Source of the DNA: CAYXLI01 sp964464925
GTDB taxonomy: Bacteria > Acidobacteriota > Terriglobia > Bryobacterales > Bryobacteraceae
NCBI GenBank assembly: GCA_964464925.1
Contig: CAYXLI010000005.1
Span: forward strand, 186,001-250,000
DNA: 64,000 nucleotides
Direction: 5' to 3'
A model generated the notes under the pieces. The model had not been told where the DNA came from. It worked only from the letters and a program-made list of their open reading frames with translations, and ran no database searches. The translations under genes were made by a program, and so were the position numbers. Positions 8,822 to 17,431 of this stretch are shown one piece after another. How positions within the stretch are numbered: the first letter of the stretch is position 1; the number at the start of each line of letters is the position of its first letter.

Positions 8822-9349
8822 ATGGAAGAAGAAGTGAAAACCGCTGATACGGCGTCGGTAGCTGAAGCCACCGACCAACTTACCGCCCTTATTGAAGAGC
8901 GGGATAAACTGGCGCGGGAAAAGGCGGACTTACAGGATCTCCTGCTCCGCCGCCAGGCAGAATTTGACAACTATCGCAAGCGCGCAGACCGCGAACGAAT
9001 GGAGTTCGCCGAGTACGCCGCGATGGACGCCGTACGCGCCATCCTGCCCGTCATCGATGACCTGGAACGCGCATTGCGTGCCGCCGCGAATACCGAATCC
9101 GCTAATGACGAGTTCGTCAAAGGCGTCGAGCTTGTGTACCAGCGCCTGCTGGAGTCCTTGAAGAAATTGGGCTTGGAACCCATTCCGGCGACGGACCAGA
9201 AGTTCGATCCGAACCTTCACCACGCGGTGAAGATGGTGCAGAACGAGGAACTGGAAGACCATACGATCCTCGACACGTATCAATCCGGATACAAGTTCAA
9301 GGGGAAACTCCTGCGGCCGGCCATGGTGGAAGTGGCCGTGCGGCCTTGA
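8822..9349 (+). CDS. grpE: Nucleotide exchange factor GrpE
   Basis: A 175-residue cochaperone that releases ADP from DnaK. The N-terminal half is a charged coiled-coil (residues 15-65, ending in the family block RRQAEFDNYRKRADRER), followed by the four-helix region (LPVIDDLERAL) and the C-terminal beta domain (KFDPNLHHAV and GYKFKGKLLRPAMVEV). These are all hallmark GrpE stretches. It sits between hrcA and dnaJ, 29 bases before dnaJ. The DnaK gene that usually accompanies this set is not between them or elsewhere in the window. Confidence 0.96.
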   Translation: MEEEVKTADTASVAEATDQLTALIEERDKLAREKADLQDLLLRRQAEFDNYRKRADRERMEFAEYAAMDAVRAILPVIDDLERALRAAANTESANDEFVKGVELVYQRLLESLKKLGLEPIPATDQKFDPNLHHAVKMVQNEELEDHTILDTYQSGYKFKGKLLRPAMVEVAVRP

Positions 9350-9378
9350 ACGCTTTCCGCGTCAGAATAGGGATCTAG

Positions 9379-10503
9379 GTGACGAAACGAGATTACTACG
9401 AAATTCTCGGTGTAGAACGTGGGGCCGACGAGTCCGGGTTGAAGAGTGCCTACAGAAAACTTGCGCTCAAATACCACCCGGATCGGAATCCCAATGACAA
9501 GGAAGCCGAAGACCGATTCAAAGAGGCTGCGGAGGCTTACGGGGTCCTGAGCGACCCCCAAAAGCGCGCGGCCTACGATCGTTTTGGGCATGCCGGAGTA
9601 CAAGGCGCCGGTGCGCCGCAAGGGTTTGACCCCGACGCGTTCGCTGATTTCAGTGACATTCTAGGCGATTTCTTCGGTTTCGGCGATCTGTTCGGTGGTG
9701 GCGGCGCAGGCCGCCGGCGAAATCGCGTCCAGCGCGGTGATGATGTCCGGTATGACCTGGAGATTACCCTGGAAGACGCGATCCGCGGGATGAGCGCCGA
9801 TATCCAGGTGCCCCGCGTAGAACCCTGCACCCGTTGCAGTGGAAGCGGTGCGGAGCCCAATGACGGCCTTACCACTTGCCCCATGTGCAGAGGGCGCGGC
9901 GAGGTGATTTTCCAGCAGAGCTTTTTACAGGTACGGCGTACCTGTTCGCAGTGTAATGGCCGCGGCCAAATCATCCGCCGCCCGTGTACGCAATGCAAAG
10001 GCGAAGCTTACGTCCGCAACAATCGCAAGCTGAAGATCAATATCCCTCCCGGCGTGGACAACGGAACACGGCTACGCCTTCAGAATGAAGGCCAACCCGG
10101 CGTAAACGGGGGTCCTCCGGGAGACTTATATGTAGTCGTAAAGCTGAAAGAACACGCTGTATTCGATCGCGAGGAGAGTGATCTCCATTGCACGGTTCCC
10201 GTCAACGTTGCCCAAGCCGCACTCGGCACGGAAGTGGACATTCTTACCTTCGACGGACTGGAGACGGTCAAGATCCCGGAAGGCAGTCAAAATGGTTCTA
10301 TAGTCCGGCTGCGCGGCCTCGGCGTGCCGAAACTGAACGCGAGCGGCCGCGGCGACTTGCACGTGCACGTGGATGTACGCGTTCCGACAAAACTTACCCG
10401 GGAACAGAAGAAGTTGTTCGAGCAGCTACGCGAGTCTCTGCCTGCCGACAACGAGCCCCACGAGAAGGGTTTGTTCGATAAGGTCAAAGACTACTTCATG
10501 TAG
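9379..10503 (+). CDS. dnaJ: Chaperone protein DnaJ
   Basis: A 374-residue type I J-protein that stimulates DnaK ATPase and delivers substrates. The J domain (residues 1-70) has the HPD motif in YHPDRNPND. A Gly/Phe-rich stretch follows (about 75-120; ILGDFFGFGDLFGGGGAG). The zinc domain carries four cysteine pairs: CTRCSGSG, CPMCRGRG, CSQCNGRG and CTQCKGEA. The last departs from CxxCxGxG, with Ala in the final Gly position, but all eight cysteines are kept. The C-terminal substrate domain follows. The start is GTG at 9379, with ATAGGGAT upstream. It is the third gene after hrcA and grpE. Confidence 0.96.
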   Translation: MTKRDYYEILGVERGADESGLKSAYRKLALKYHPDRNPNDKEAEDRFKEAAEAYGVLSDPQKRAAYDRFGHAGVQGAGAPQGFDPDAFADFSDILGDFFGFGDLFGGGGAGRRRNRVQRGDDVRYDLEITLEDAIRGMSADIQVPRVEPCTRCSGSGAEPNDGLTTCPMCRGRGEVIFQQSFLQVRRTCSQCNGRGQIIRRPCTQCKGEAYVRNNRKLKINIPPGVDNGTRLRLQNEGQPGVNGGPPGDLYVVVKLKEHAVFDREESDLHCTVPVNVAQAALGTEVDILTFDGLETVKIPEGSQNGSIVRLRGLGVPKLNASGRGDLHVHVDVRVPTKLTREQKKLFEQLRESLPADNEPHEKGLFDKVKDYFM

Positions 10504-10585
10504 CCCGAGGGCCGCTTCTCTCGCTGCGTTCAACACGCTGTTGGCACCTCTCAACCTCCGGTTCCAACCACCTGGACCGCGTGCA

Positions 10586-10615
10586 TTGAAAAGGCCGTCT
10601 GCCGTGTGCTATCTA
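10586..10615 (+). promoter_or_regulatory. Putative promoter of the ferredoxin gene
   Basis: TTGAAA (10586-10591) and TATCTA (10610-10615) with an 18-base spacer lie in the dnaJ-ferredoxin gap. A second TATAGT overlaps just downstream. This would give a leader of about 55 bases before the ferredoxin ATG. Confidence 0.45.
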
Positions 10616-10674
10616 TAGTTTGATCCGTAGTATTTCCCCGAAACACTCACTCCGGACAGCGAGCATACACACAC

Positions 10675-10935
10675 ATGGCATACGTGATTGCAGAACCCTG
10701 CATAGGAACCAAGGATACGGCATGCGTTGACGCATGCCCCGTCGATTGCATCCACCCGAAGAAGGACGAGCCGAAGTTTGCAGAAGAAGAACTTCTCTAC
10801 ATCGACCCGGTCGAATGCATTGACTGCGGCGCCTGCGTTCCTGTCTGTCCGGTGTCGGCCATCTTCGCGTTGGACGACCTCCCGGAGAAGTGGAACGACT
10901 TTGCGCAGCGAAATGCTGCCTTTTACGGCAAGTAA
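10675..10935 (+). CDS. fdxA: Seven-iron ferredoxin, [3Fe-4S][4Fe-4S]
   Basis: An 86-residue cytoplasmic electron carrier. Cysteine spacing matches seven-iron ferredoxins of the Azotobacter FdI/Thermus type: Cys9, Cys17 and Cys58 for the [3Fe-4S] cluster; Cys21, Cys48, Cys51 and Cys54 for the [4Fe-4S] cluster; Cys25 is the usual free cysteine. The position between Cys9 and Cys17 that would complete a second cubane holds Thr12 (CIGTKDTAC). The gene appears monocistronic: a promoter candidate precedes it and a perfect-stem terminator follows. Its redox partner is not evident from neighbours. Confidence 0.93.
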   Translation: MAYVIAEPCIGTKDTACVDACPVDCIHPKKDEPKFAEEELLYIDPVECIDCGACVPVCPVSAIFALDDLPEKWNDFAQRNAAFYGK

Positions 10936-10961
10936 GAACGCCCGACAACATCGAAGAACCG

Positions 10962-10998
10962 AAAAACAGGGAGCCCGAAAGGCTCCCTGTTTGCTTTT
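10962..10998 (+). terminator. Rho-independent terminator, probably bidirectional
   Basis: A perfect 10-bp stem (10966-10975 / 10981-10990, ACAGGGAGCC with GGCTCCCTGT) with a CGAAA loop has an A tract on the left and TTGCTTTT on the right. It ends ferredoxin transcription on the plus strand and, 30 bases past the queD stop, probably also the minus-strand queD-dinG transcript. Confidence 0.9.
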
Positions 10999-11027
10999 CA
11001 GGCAAGAATCTGAACAACTCCGGGCGG

Positions 11028-11408
11028 CTATGGCCTGTACACGGCGATCGACGTGTCGGTCTCCCAAACGCGCACCGATGCAATCCGCACAGGCACTTCC
11101 GGGCTCGATTGGGATAGACCGCGGTTGACCTCGTCGTAGAAATATTTGGCGATGTTCTCAGCCGAAGGGTTGATGATGTCAAAGGGGGGCAGATCGTTTA
11201 TGAACTGATGGTCCAGACGGTCGACCGTCTCCTTCATCCATCGCTTCAACTCCACGAAATCGACCAGCAGTCCGTTGGATGCGAGTTTCTCTCCGGCAAC
11301 CGTAAGCTGCACGCGGTAATTATGACCGTGCACATTCTCACACTTCCCCTTGTAATTCCGCAGGGCGTGCCCGGAGGAAAACTTCTGTTCTACGGTAACC
11401 TCAAACAT
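11028..11408 (-). CDS. queD: 6-carboxy-5,6,7,8-tetrahydropterin synthase (QueD)
   Basis: A 126-residue PTPS-family enzyme converting 7,8-dihydroneopterin triphosphate to 6-carboxytetrahydropterin, the second step to queuosine and other deazapurines. The zinc histidines are in FSSGHAL and NVHGHNY; the catalytic cysteine is in KCENVHGH. The LDHQFIND block and the pterin-anchoring glutamate in VWETDTS are also present. The KCENVHGH arrangement is that of QueD rather than of a eukaryotic-type PTPS. Its start overlaps the end of dinG by 8 bases, so the two are co-transcribed. Other queuosine genes are not in the window. Confidence 0.92.
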   Translation of the reverse strand: MFEVTVEQKFSSGHALRNYKGKCENVHGHNYRVQLTVAGEKLASNGLLVDFVELKRWMKETVDRLDHQFINDLPPFDIINPSAENIAKYFYDEVNRGLSQSSPEVPVRIASVRVWETDTSIAVYRP

Positions 11409-13332
11409 CGAAAAATTTCTGAACCTCGCTGATATCAGTGGTGAAACGGTAGTCGGGCAAGCTGTCGAAGAAAACCTGGCCGTAACGCTGCTTCGTAATT
11501 CTATTATCCAGGATTGCGAGCACGCCGCTATCTGATCGGCTCCGAATCAGCCTTCCGAACCCCTGCTTCAGAGCGATCGCCGCCTGGGGGATCTGGTAAT
11601 CGTAAAAGGGATTTCCTCCCTGGCTACGGATGGACGCGACCCGTGCTTCCACAATCGGGTCGCTCGGCACCGCAAACGGCAGTTTGTCGATGATCACGCA
11701 GCTTAGCTGCTCGCCCTGGACGTCCACCCCTTGCCAGAAAGAGGATGTCGCAAAGAGCACGCAGTTCGGGGTGTTTCGAAACTCTTCAATCAGCGCGCTT
11801 CGCGGCGCGGTGCCTTGCAGCAAGGCCGGGTATTCGATGTCGAACGAGATCCGGTCGTAAACCATCCGCATCTGCTGGTAACTGGTGAACAGCACGAACG
11901 CTCTACCCTGGCTGTATTCAAGCAGCCGAACGATTTCCTCCGAAGCAGCCCGCGTGAATGCCGGGCTCCGAGGATCCGGCATGTGCTGCGGCACATATAG
12001 CAGTGCTTGCGTCGCATAATCGAACTGGCCATCCACGACCAGGGAACGGGACTGCGGAATGCCGAGCCGTTGCTGCGTATATTCAAAGCTGCCGGCTACG
12101 GCAAGCGTCGCCGAGGTGAGCACTACCGTATCCACCCGATTGAACAGCTTCTCCTCAAGTACATCCGACACGCGTATCGGCACGGCGTGGAGATACGTTC
12201 CGCGCCCTCGCTTCTCAACGAAATACACGAAATCTTCCTGCGGGTTTTCGAGCCAGAAGCGCAACTTTTCACTGAACTCCCGCGCACGACGGTAAAGTGG
12301 GATTAGCTCCTCAGGGGCCGATTTCACCAGTTGAAGCTGCAGCGCGATCATCTCCAGGGAGCGCTGAAAATCGCGGTACACCTCTTCATAATTTTCGATA
12401 AACGCCTGGTGCGCACGAAATCCCGCACGGCCTTCGCTCTCTCCAAACAGACCGAAGAACTGATCCGCGTACTGCTCTGCCGTATTCAAAATACGGTCTA
12501 ACTCGGTACTCCCGAACTGCTTCACCCGAGCCAACACCGAAATGTCCCGCCGCAAATCGTGAAGCTGATGGCTGCTCACGGAGATCCCGAAATACTGTCC
12601 GGCAACGTCTTCGATTTCGTGCGCTTCATCGAAGATGACCGCGCCGTACTCCGGAATGATGGAGCCGAACTCTTCCTCTTTCAACGCGAGATCCGCAAAA
12701 AAGAGATGATGGTTCACGATAATGATGTCGCTCTCGACAGCTCGCTGATGCATCGTCGTCAGGAAACAGCGTTCAAACTGTTCGCACTTGGATCCGCTGC
12801 AGAGGTCCCGCCGCGCGTCCAGCTTCGACCATACGGTGCTCTGTTCCGGCAGAGTCTTAATCTCTGCACGATCGCCTGTCTCTGTGCTCTTCTCCCACTC
12901 ACGGATGATCTGAAAGTCTGCTACTTCTTCCATTCCGTTGAGAATGGGCGTGCGGTCCGCATCGTAGATCTTCTTGCGGCACGCGTAGTTGTTCCGCCCT
13001 TTCATGTAGCAGACGCGCAGCGGATAATCGAAGTGCTTCTGGAGGAAGGGCACGTCTTTGAAGAAGAGTTGTTCCTGCAGGTTCTTCGTGCCGGTAGAGA
13101 TCACAACCCGCCGTCCGGAAAGAATCGCCGGGATCAAGTACGCGAGCGTTTTGCCGGTTCCGGTGCCTGCCTCTACAATCAGGTGTTTCTTCTGCGCAAG
13201 GGCGGCCTCGATGGCCTCGGCCATTTCGAGTTGTCCGGGTCTGTGCTCGTAATTCGGGTGCCAACGCGAAAGGATCCCGCTCTTTGAGAAGAAGTGCCGG
13301 GCTTGGAGCGCCTTCGTAGAAGTGGCGGACAT
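11401..13332 (-). CDS. dinG: DinG/XPD-like superfamily 2 ATP-dependent helicase
   Basis: A 643-residue 5'-3' DNA helicase of the XPD/DinG family, linked to R-loop and replication-fork repair. Walker A is EAGTGTGKT (residues 54-62), the Walker B box is DEAH (IFDEAHEIEDVA), motif III-like VLTSATL and motif VI QGFGRLIRSRSDSG follow. Four cysteines between motifs Ia and II (YACRKK, DLCSGSKC and ERCF) fit the iron-sulfur cluster of this family. I start at ATG 13332, which overlaps the upstream stop codon as TGATG; the longer frame extends 86 codons into the upstream gene without a homologous sequence. Confidence 0.92.
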   Translation of the reverse strand: MSATSTKALQARHFFSKSGILSRWHPNYEHRPGQLEMAEAIEAALAQKKHLIVEAGTGTGKTLAYLIPAILSGRRVVISTGTKNLQEQLFFKDVPFLQKHFDYPLRVCYMKGRNNYACRKKIYDADRTPILNGMEEVADFQIIREWEKSTETGDRAEIKTLPEQSTVWSKLDARRDLCSGSKCEQFERCFLTTMHQRAVESDIIIVNHHLFFADLALKEEEFGSIIPEYGAVIFDEAHEIEDVAGQYFGISVSSHQLHDLRRDISVLARVKQFGSTELDRILNTAEQYADQFFGLFGESEGRAGFRAHQAFIENYEEVYRDFQRSLEMIALQLQLVKSAPEELIPLYRRAREFSEKLRFWLENPQEDFVYFVEKRGRGTYLHAVPIRVSDVLEEKLFNRVDTVVLTSATLAVAGSFEYTQQRLGIPQSRSLVVDGQFDYATQALLYVPQHMPDPRSPAFTRAASEEIVRLLEYSQGRAFVLFTSYQQMRMVYDRISFDIEYPALLQGTAPRSALIEEFRNTPNCVLFATSSFWQGVDVQGEQLSCVIIDKLPFAVPSDPIVEARVASIRSQGGNPFYDYQIPQAAIALKQGFGRLIRSRSDSGVLAILDNRITKQRYGQVFFDSLPDYRFTTDISEVQKFFDV

Positions 13333-13988
13333 CAGACCTCGTTCACAGCTTCGGCGAAAGCTTCGAAAATGCGCCTGTCCGCATCCGAAACGCCGATCCG
13401 GTCCTCCGGATGCCACTGTACAGCGATTGCAAACCGGTGTGTGGGAATTTCCAAGCCCTCGATGATGCCGTCCGGCGCGACCGCTGTCAAACGCAGTCCT
13501 TCCCCGAGACGGTCCGCCGCCTGATGATGACGCGAGTTCACCGCAAACGACTCTCCTCCAACGATCGCGGCCAACTTTGTACCCGCACAAAGTCTCACTT
13601 GGTGAGCATCGGCCGGCTTTGGGCGGCCGCCTGCCTCATGCGAACGGCTGGGGATGTGTTGAATGAGTGAGCCGCCCTGCACCACGTTCAAGATCTGCAG
13701 TCCTCGGCAAATACAAAGCAGTGGGATATCCTGACGCAGAGCTTCGCGAATCAAATGCGATTCCAGTTCATCTCGTTCCACGTCCGCCGGCTGAGTTTCC
13801 GGAGCGGGCTCCTGCCCATATAGGAATGGAGCTACATCTGCACCGCCGCTTACCAGCAGCCCATCCCATTCAGCTAGAGAGCCGGGATTGGACACGGATT
13901 CCAAACCAACGCTGGACAGTGCCGCTCGGTAGGGCTCTGCCTTATCTGGCTTGCTGGCACTATACGTGAGTGCGACGCGTCTGGCCAT
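13332..13988 (-). CDS. Class I glutamine amidotransferase-like hydrolase (peptidase C26, PuuD-like)
   Basis: A 218-residue member of the gamma-glutamyl-gamma-aminobutyrate hydrolase family. The nucleophile cysteine lies in LLCICRGLQILNVVQGG and the catalytic histidine-glutamate pair in VQWHPED; the oxyanion strand is at about residues 45-55 (GLLVSGGADVAP). In polyamine degradation PuuD cleaves gamma-glutamyl-GABA, but homologues vary in substrate, and no other Puu genes are nearby, so the substrate is not asserted. Its stop overlaps the dinG start by one base (TGATG), making it the first gene of a three-gene unit with dinG and queD. Confidence 0.85.
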   Translation of the reverse strand: MARRVALTYSASKPDKAEPYRAALSSVGLESVSNPGSLAEWDGLLVSGGADVAPFLYGQEPAPETQPADVERDELESHLIREALRQDIPLLCICRGLQILNVVQGGSLIQHIPSRSHEAGGRPKPADAHQVRLCAGTKLAAIVGGESFAVNSRHHQAADRLGEGLRLTAVAPDGIIEGLEIPTHRFAIAVQWHPEDRIGVSDADRRIFEAFAEAVNEV

Positions 13989-14014
13989 TGGCCTTGCCCC
14001 GCCCTGAGAGGCAG

Positions 14015-14347
14015 CTAGCCTTTCGTCTTCGGAGGTACAAAACCGGGCGGCAGCGCCGCGCCGGGTCCAAAGAAGTAGTCTTCCATCTGCTTCAACAGGA
14101 ACTCCTGCGCCTCTTTCGTCCCGAGGTTCAGGCGGTACTCGTTCATGATCATCTTCATCTGCTCAAGCCACATCTTCCAAGCTTCCTTGGAGACGTTCTC
14201 ATAGATTTTCTGGCCGAGTGGATGATTATCAAAGGGCGGTTCGTCCAGGCCTCGCATTTCGCGGCCAAACTTCACACACATGACCTTGCGACCGCCGTCG
14301 TCTTCCTGCTTGTTGGAGAGGCCTACAAATCCGCTACCGCATCCCAT
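14015..14347 (-). CDS. YggX-like Fe(2+)-trafficking / oxidative damage protection protein
   Basis: A 110-residue protein whose residues 22-92 match the YggX family: VMCVKFGRE aligned with the IFC.F..RE start of YggX, then PLGQKIYENVSKEAWKMWLE, MNEYRLNL and a final ME..FFG. Family members protect iron-sulfur proteins and are proposed to move ferrous iron. Two starts are possible: ATG 14347 (used here), or ATG 14281 with AAGG five bases upstream, which would give 88 residues, close to the usual length. The longer form adds a Gly/Cys-rich start (MGCGSG) I cannot match. A Pro/Gly-rich tail follows the domain. Probably co-transcribed with the preceding small gene at 14360. Confidence 0.82.
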   Translation of the reverse strand: MGCGSGFVGLSNKQEDDGGRKVMCVKFGREMRGLDEPPFDNHPLGQKIYENVSKEAWKMWLEQMKMIMNEYRLNLGTKEAQEFLLKQMEDYFFGPGAALPPGFVPPKTKG

Positions 14348-14359
14348 GCATCCAGAATA

Positions 14360-14611
14360 TCATCGGGATCTATAATGCGCTGCCAAATAGCTGGCGGGCG
14401 GTTGTGGCACGTCCCCAAGTTCGAATTTCCTGTTGACTGCCCTTTGATAGCGCTTCAAGAGCTGGCGGTTCGTGGCTCGATCATAATCGTATTCCTGAAA
14501 GGCGACCATCAGCTCTACCTCCCAAGGCTCGAAAGAGTTGCGGCGAACGCAGCCATGCAGCATTTCATGCACAAGACGATTGAATCGTGTGCGGTCTATC
14601 GATTGCGGCAT
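14360..14611 (-). CDS. Small hypothetical protein
   Basis: An 83-residue soluble protein, rich in Arg, Tyr and His, containing FNRLVHEMLHGCVRRN near the N-terminus and a helical, charged middle. I do not recognise a family. It sits 12 bases upstream of the YggX-like gene on the same strand and probably forms an operon with it. The HEMLH stretch resembles a metallopeptidase HExxH helix, but HEMLH is the whole of the resemblance and no third ligand is evident, so no activity is claimed. Confidence 0.6.
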   Translation of the reverse strand: MPQSIDRTRFNRLVHEMLHGCVRRNSFEPWEVELMVAFQEYDYDRATNRQLLKRYQRAVNRKFELGDVPQPPASYLAAHYRSR

Positions 14612-14684
14612 ATGTAGTGCTTATCGGCCGCCCCAGACACGCTACTAGCCGAAAACAGGCCGCACGGTTAAACAGGAAGGGCTC

Positions 14685-16862
14685 TCAGTTAGGAAGCTCG
14701 GTGCTCCATATATTGCTGGACACTTCATCGAGCGAGAAGATCAACATCCCGTTAGACACGGCAAGGCCGGCCGCATCGGGACGCTCCCCCGTTGTAACGA
14801 AAAACGACCTGCTGGCACTGTGGAAGTGTTGCACGGGAAATATATTGCCTTTGGGCTGCATGGTATTGCGCTCAATCCGCCTGGCCCAAACGCACCGGAA
14901 CCCGTCCCGCTGCGATAGAAAATACACGACGGACCCTTTGGGCGAGAAGACAGGATGTTCGTCGGCGGAAGTCCCATCCGTCACAGCCTGCCATTCGCTC
15001 GGGTCCGATGGCTGCTCGCCCCGAAACGGCGCGAGGAAGATTTGCTTATGGCCAGGCTCATTATCGGCGTGGAAAACAATCCAGTGATCGTCCGGCGAAA
15101 ACTTTGCAGCATGCACCGCGAACCTTGGATGAACCAGGAATTCGCTTTGTGGCCGGCTCTCGTACCGGTGATCGGGGCCAAGATTCGTGGCAAGTACGCC
15201 AATGGTTGTCCGGCGTCGGCCTGTCTCGAACAAGAGCCATTTCCGGTCGGCGGACCAACTCGTCGGAATTCCGCAGTCCGCGCAAATACGCCTTGCTGCG
15301 CCGCCGTTTGCAGGAACTGCGTAGATCGCTTGCCACCTCTTACCCTGTTCGATCACGCGATATGCGACCTCCTTGCCATCACGTGATACACGCGGCCGGG
15401 ATTTTGATACCGGTCCGTCCGTGAGCGGCATCTCACGCCGGTCCTCGAGGTTCATGCGATAAACCTGGTAAATCCTCAGGCGATTCGAAAGGAAAACAAA
15501 AAACGAGCCGTCATCCGGTGTAGAAGGATAAAACTCCCAGGCCGCTGTGTTCTCGGTGTACCGGCGGAGTTCGCCGGTGACGTTCCCGGTCTCCGCATCC
15601 ACAGGCAACCCAAAAACTGAGGAATGAGCGTTCCCACTGGTGAACACTAAGAGCTTCCCAGCTATGGCAGGATGCAGTTCCAATCCGCTGCCGAACGTAA
15701 GCCGCTGTGGTGGACCGACTGCCTGCCAAGTGCCGGAATTCAATTGGATTCGATACACGTTGGTGCTATCCCCGATTCTCGCCGTGTAGATTACAGAATC
15801 GCCAGACCACTGGCTGGAATCGAGCGCATTCGGCAGAACCGCGGCCGTGCGGTCTACGTTGAGAATCCTAAAAGCTCCGGTCTTAACCGGTTCTCCTTGC
15901 GGGAAGCGCATGACCCACAAGTCATGGCCTTCTTCAGGAATATCGCTGTTCTTAGTTCCACACACCAGAACGTGTTTCCCGTCAGACGACCAGACCGGAG
16001 TATGGGAGTCCTGGAAAGAGGGCAAGAGACGGCGCGGGTTGCCCCCTTCCGACGGAATAACCCAAGCCGAGCCCGGGTTGAAATTTTCGCCTTCAACCCA
16101 ATAAAGGATCCACTTGCCATCGGGCGAGAAGCGCGGGCCCCGGCCACCCTGTATCAGAAGCACCTCTTGGCCGCCAGAGGACGGCACGCGATAAATTCCA
16201 CCGCCATCCCGCTCAGAGCGGTAAACCACGAAGCGGCCATCCGGAGAAAACGAAGGCTCCCGCTCGTCCGCTTTGTCGCTGGTCAGCCGAAGAGGGGTGC
16301 CGTTGTCCATCGACTGAATCCAGAGGTCCAGATTCCCATCCCCGCTGCGGTCGGATGCATACGCAAGCAACCGGCCGTCGGGCGACAGAGCAGGATACGA
16401 ATCCAACCCCAGATTGGTGGTGACCCGGTGCAGAATTGGCCCTTGAGAAGATGTTTTTGAAATCCGAGACCACAGCGTGGCGCCGGCGATCGCGAAGGCG
16501 GCGATTGCGCCTGCTGCGGCCCAATAAATCACCTTCGGTGGTGAAGTTCCATGGGCGGGTTCAGCCTGAGCGACCTTCTGGCGGAATTTTGGGACGAAAT
16601 CGCCGGCAGGAAGATCGATGACGAGAGCGTCATTCAGTCCCCCCTTTTCGTAGTATCGTCGAAGCCTTGCGCGCAAATCTGCCGTCTGAGACAGGAGCAG
16701 TGGCAGGCTATCGTGCAGGACATCCTGCTCGCCACAGACGGTTTTTTCAACGCAGAAACGGAGAAGTTCCCTCGCATCCTCGGAATCGGCAAATTCGGGG
16801 CTTAAGAGCACGCGCCGTAATTGCGCATGCACCTCGTCGACAGAAATTTCATGCCCAGACAT
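14685..16862 (-). CDS. Membrane-anchored PD40/TolB-like beta-propeller protein with acidobacterial N-terminal domain
   Basis: A 725-residue protein. Residues 10-95 form a helical domain (LLRFCVEKTVCGEQDVLHDS, then LRARLRRYYEKGG and IDLPAGDFVPKF) like the N-terminal module many Solibacter-type proteins carry ahead of a transmembrane helix. One transmembrane segment follows at about 110-130 (VIYWAAAGAIAAFAIAGATL). The rest is a series of PD40 repeats (LSPDGRLLAYASDR, FSPDGRFVVYRSER, FSPDGKWILYWVEG), forming one or two periplasmic propellers. The layout, cytoplasmic domain plus extracytoplasmic sensor-like propeller, suggests a signalling or scaffold role; that is inference. It stands alone between the hypothetical genes and a small secreted protein. 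Confidence 0.8.
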   Translation of the reverse strand: MSGHEISVDEVHAQLRRVLLSPEFADSEDARELLRFCVEKTVCGEQDVLHDSLPLLLSQTADLRARLRRYYEKGGLNDALVIDLPAGDFVPKFRQKVAQAEPAHGTSPPKVIYWAAAGAIAAFAIAGATLWSRISKTSSQGPILHRVTTNLGLDSYPALSPDGRLLAYASDRSGDGNLDLWIQSMDNGTPLRLTSDKADEREPSFSPDGRFVVYRSERDGGGIYRVPSSGGQEVLLIQGGRGPRFSPDGKWILYWVEGENFNPGSAWVIPSEGGNPRRLLPSFQDSHTPVWSSDGKHVLVCGTKNSDIPEEGHDLWVMRFPQGEPVKTGAFRILNVDRTAAVLPNALDSSQWSGDSVIYTARIGDSTNVYRIQLNSGTWQAVGPPQRLTFGSGLELHPAIAGKLLVFTSGNAHSSVFGLPVDAETGNVTGELRRYTENTAAWEFYPSTPDDGSFFVFLSNRLRIYQVYRMNLEDRREMPLTDGPVSKSRPRVSRDGKEVAYRVIEQGKRWQAIYAVPANGGAARRICADCGIPTSWSADRKWLLFETGRRRTTIGVLATNLGPDHRYESRPQSEFLVHPRFAVHAAKFSPDDHWIVFHADNEPGHKQIFLAPFRGEQPSDPSEWQAVTDGTSADEHPVFSPKGSVVYFLSQRDGFRCVWARRIERNTMQPKGNIFPVQHFHSASRSFFVTTGERPDAAGLAVSNGMLIFSLDEVSSNIWSTELPN

Positions 16863-16958
16863 CTATGGCTTGAACCAATTTAGCGCAGGTGCGGGTACTC
16901 TGGCGCAGCGGGAGCGCGCGTAAACGCCGAAGGTTCCCGGTTTCCGCAAATGGAGGGA

Positions 16959-16995
16959 ATAAAAGAGGGTGGGCTGACCCGGACTGTATCAGCCC
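16959..16995 (-). terminator. Putative terminator after the small secreted protein gene
   Basis: On the minus strand GGGCTGA and TCAGCCC (16995-16989 and 16977-16971) form a 7-bp stem with an 11-base loop, followed by ACCCTCTTTT. It begins about 30 bases after the stop codon at 17026. Confidence 0.6.
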
Positions 16996-17025
16996 GGGCC
17001 GGTAAAGTCTTGCGTCGTCTGCGAC

Positions 17026-17358
17026 TTACCTCTTTTTCTTGCCGCTGGCCGCGACAGCAGCTAGCGGCGGCGCATCTTCCTTCTGGTTCAGATTGATGGT
17101 GCCGATCAAGGAAACATTCCCACCCGCGGCGAGAATCTTCTTGCTGGTGTCCTTAGTGCAGACGAAATTGACTCCGCGGACGGAAACAAACTTCTCGATC
17201 GTGCCCAGCGGCACCTTTGCCTGCAGCAGGATGATGATCTCAGATTCAGAAAGGGCGGGACCGGATGGCACCGCGTCGTCCTGGGCCATAGCCGGTGCGA
17301 GGCTGAGGCCGAGGAACAGAATGCAAACCGCCGAAAGGCGGCAGAACGAACGCTTCAT
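17026..17358 (-). CDS. Small exported protein of unknown function
   Basis: A 110-residue protein with a clear signal peptide (residues 1-25, ending APAMAQ). The ATG at 17358 is used because it starts that signal peptide; a longer frame to 17490 has no sequence of interest. The mature part has one predicted helical module (SESEIIILLQAKVPLGTIEKF, then VNFVCTKDTSKKILAAGG, then SLIGTI). This pattern recurs in Acidobacteriota as an accessory segment of caspase-like and other secreted proteins, here occurring alone. The tail is basic (SGKKKR). Function unknown. Confidence 0.65.
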   Translation of the reverse strand: MKRSFCRLSAVCILFLGLSLAPAMAQDDAVPSGPALSESEIIILLQAKVPLGTIEKFVSVRGVNFVCTKDTSKKILAAGGNVSLIGTINLNQKEDAPPLAAVAASGKKKR

Positions 17359-17431
17359 AAGGCAATTCCCCCGTGATTTCTTCCTTGACGGAAGGAAGAG
17401 TATAGCATTGAACAGGGGTGCCGGTAAACGG

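Noticed and set aside
12559..13287. 242-codon open frame on the plus strand
   Set aside because: Antisense to dinG, whose helicase motifs are intact.
14360..14611. HEMLH stretch as a metallopeptidase active site
   Set aside because: Only a five-residue coincidence in an 83-residue protein; no third metal ligand or family context.
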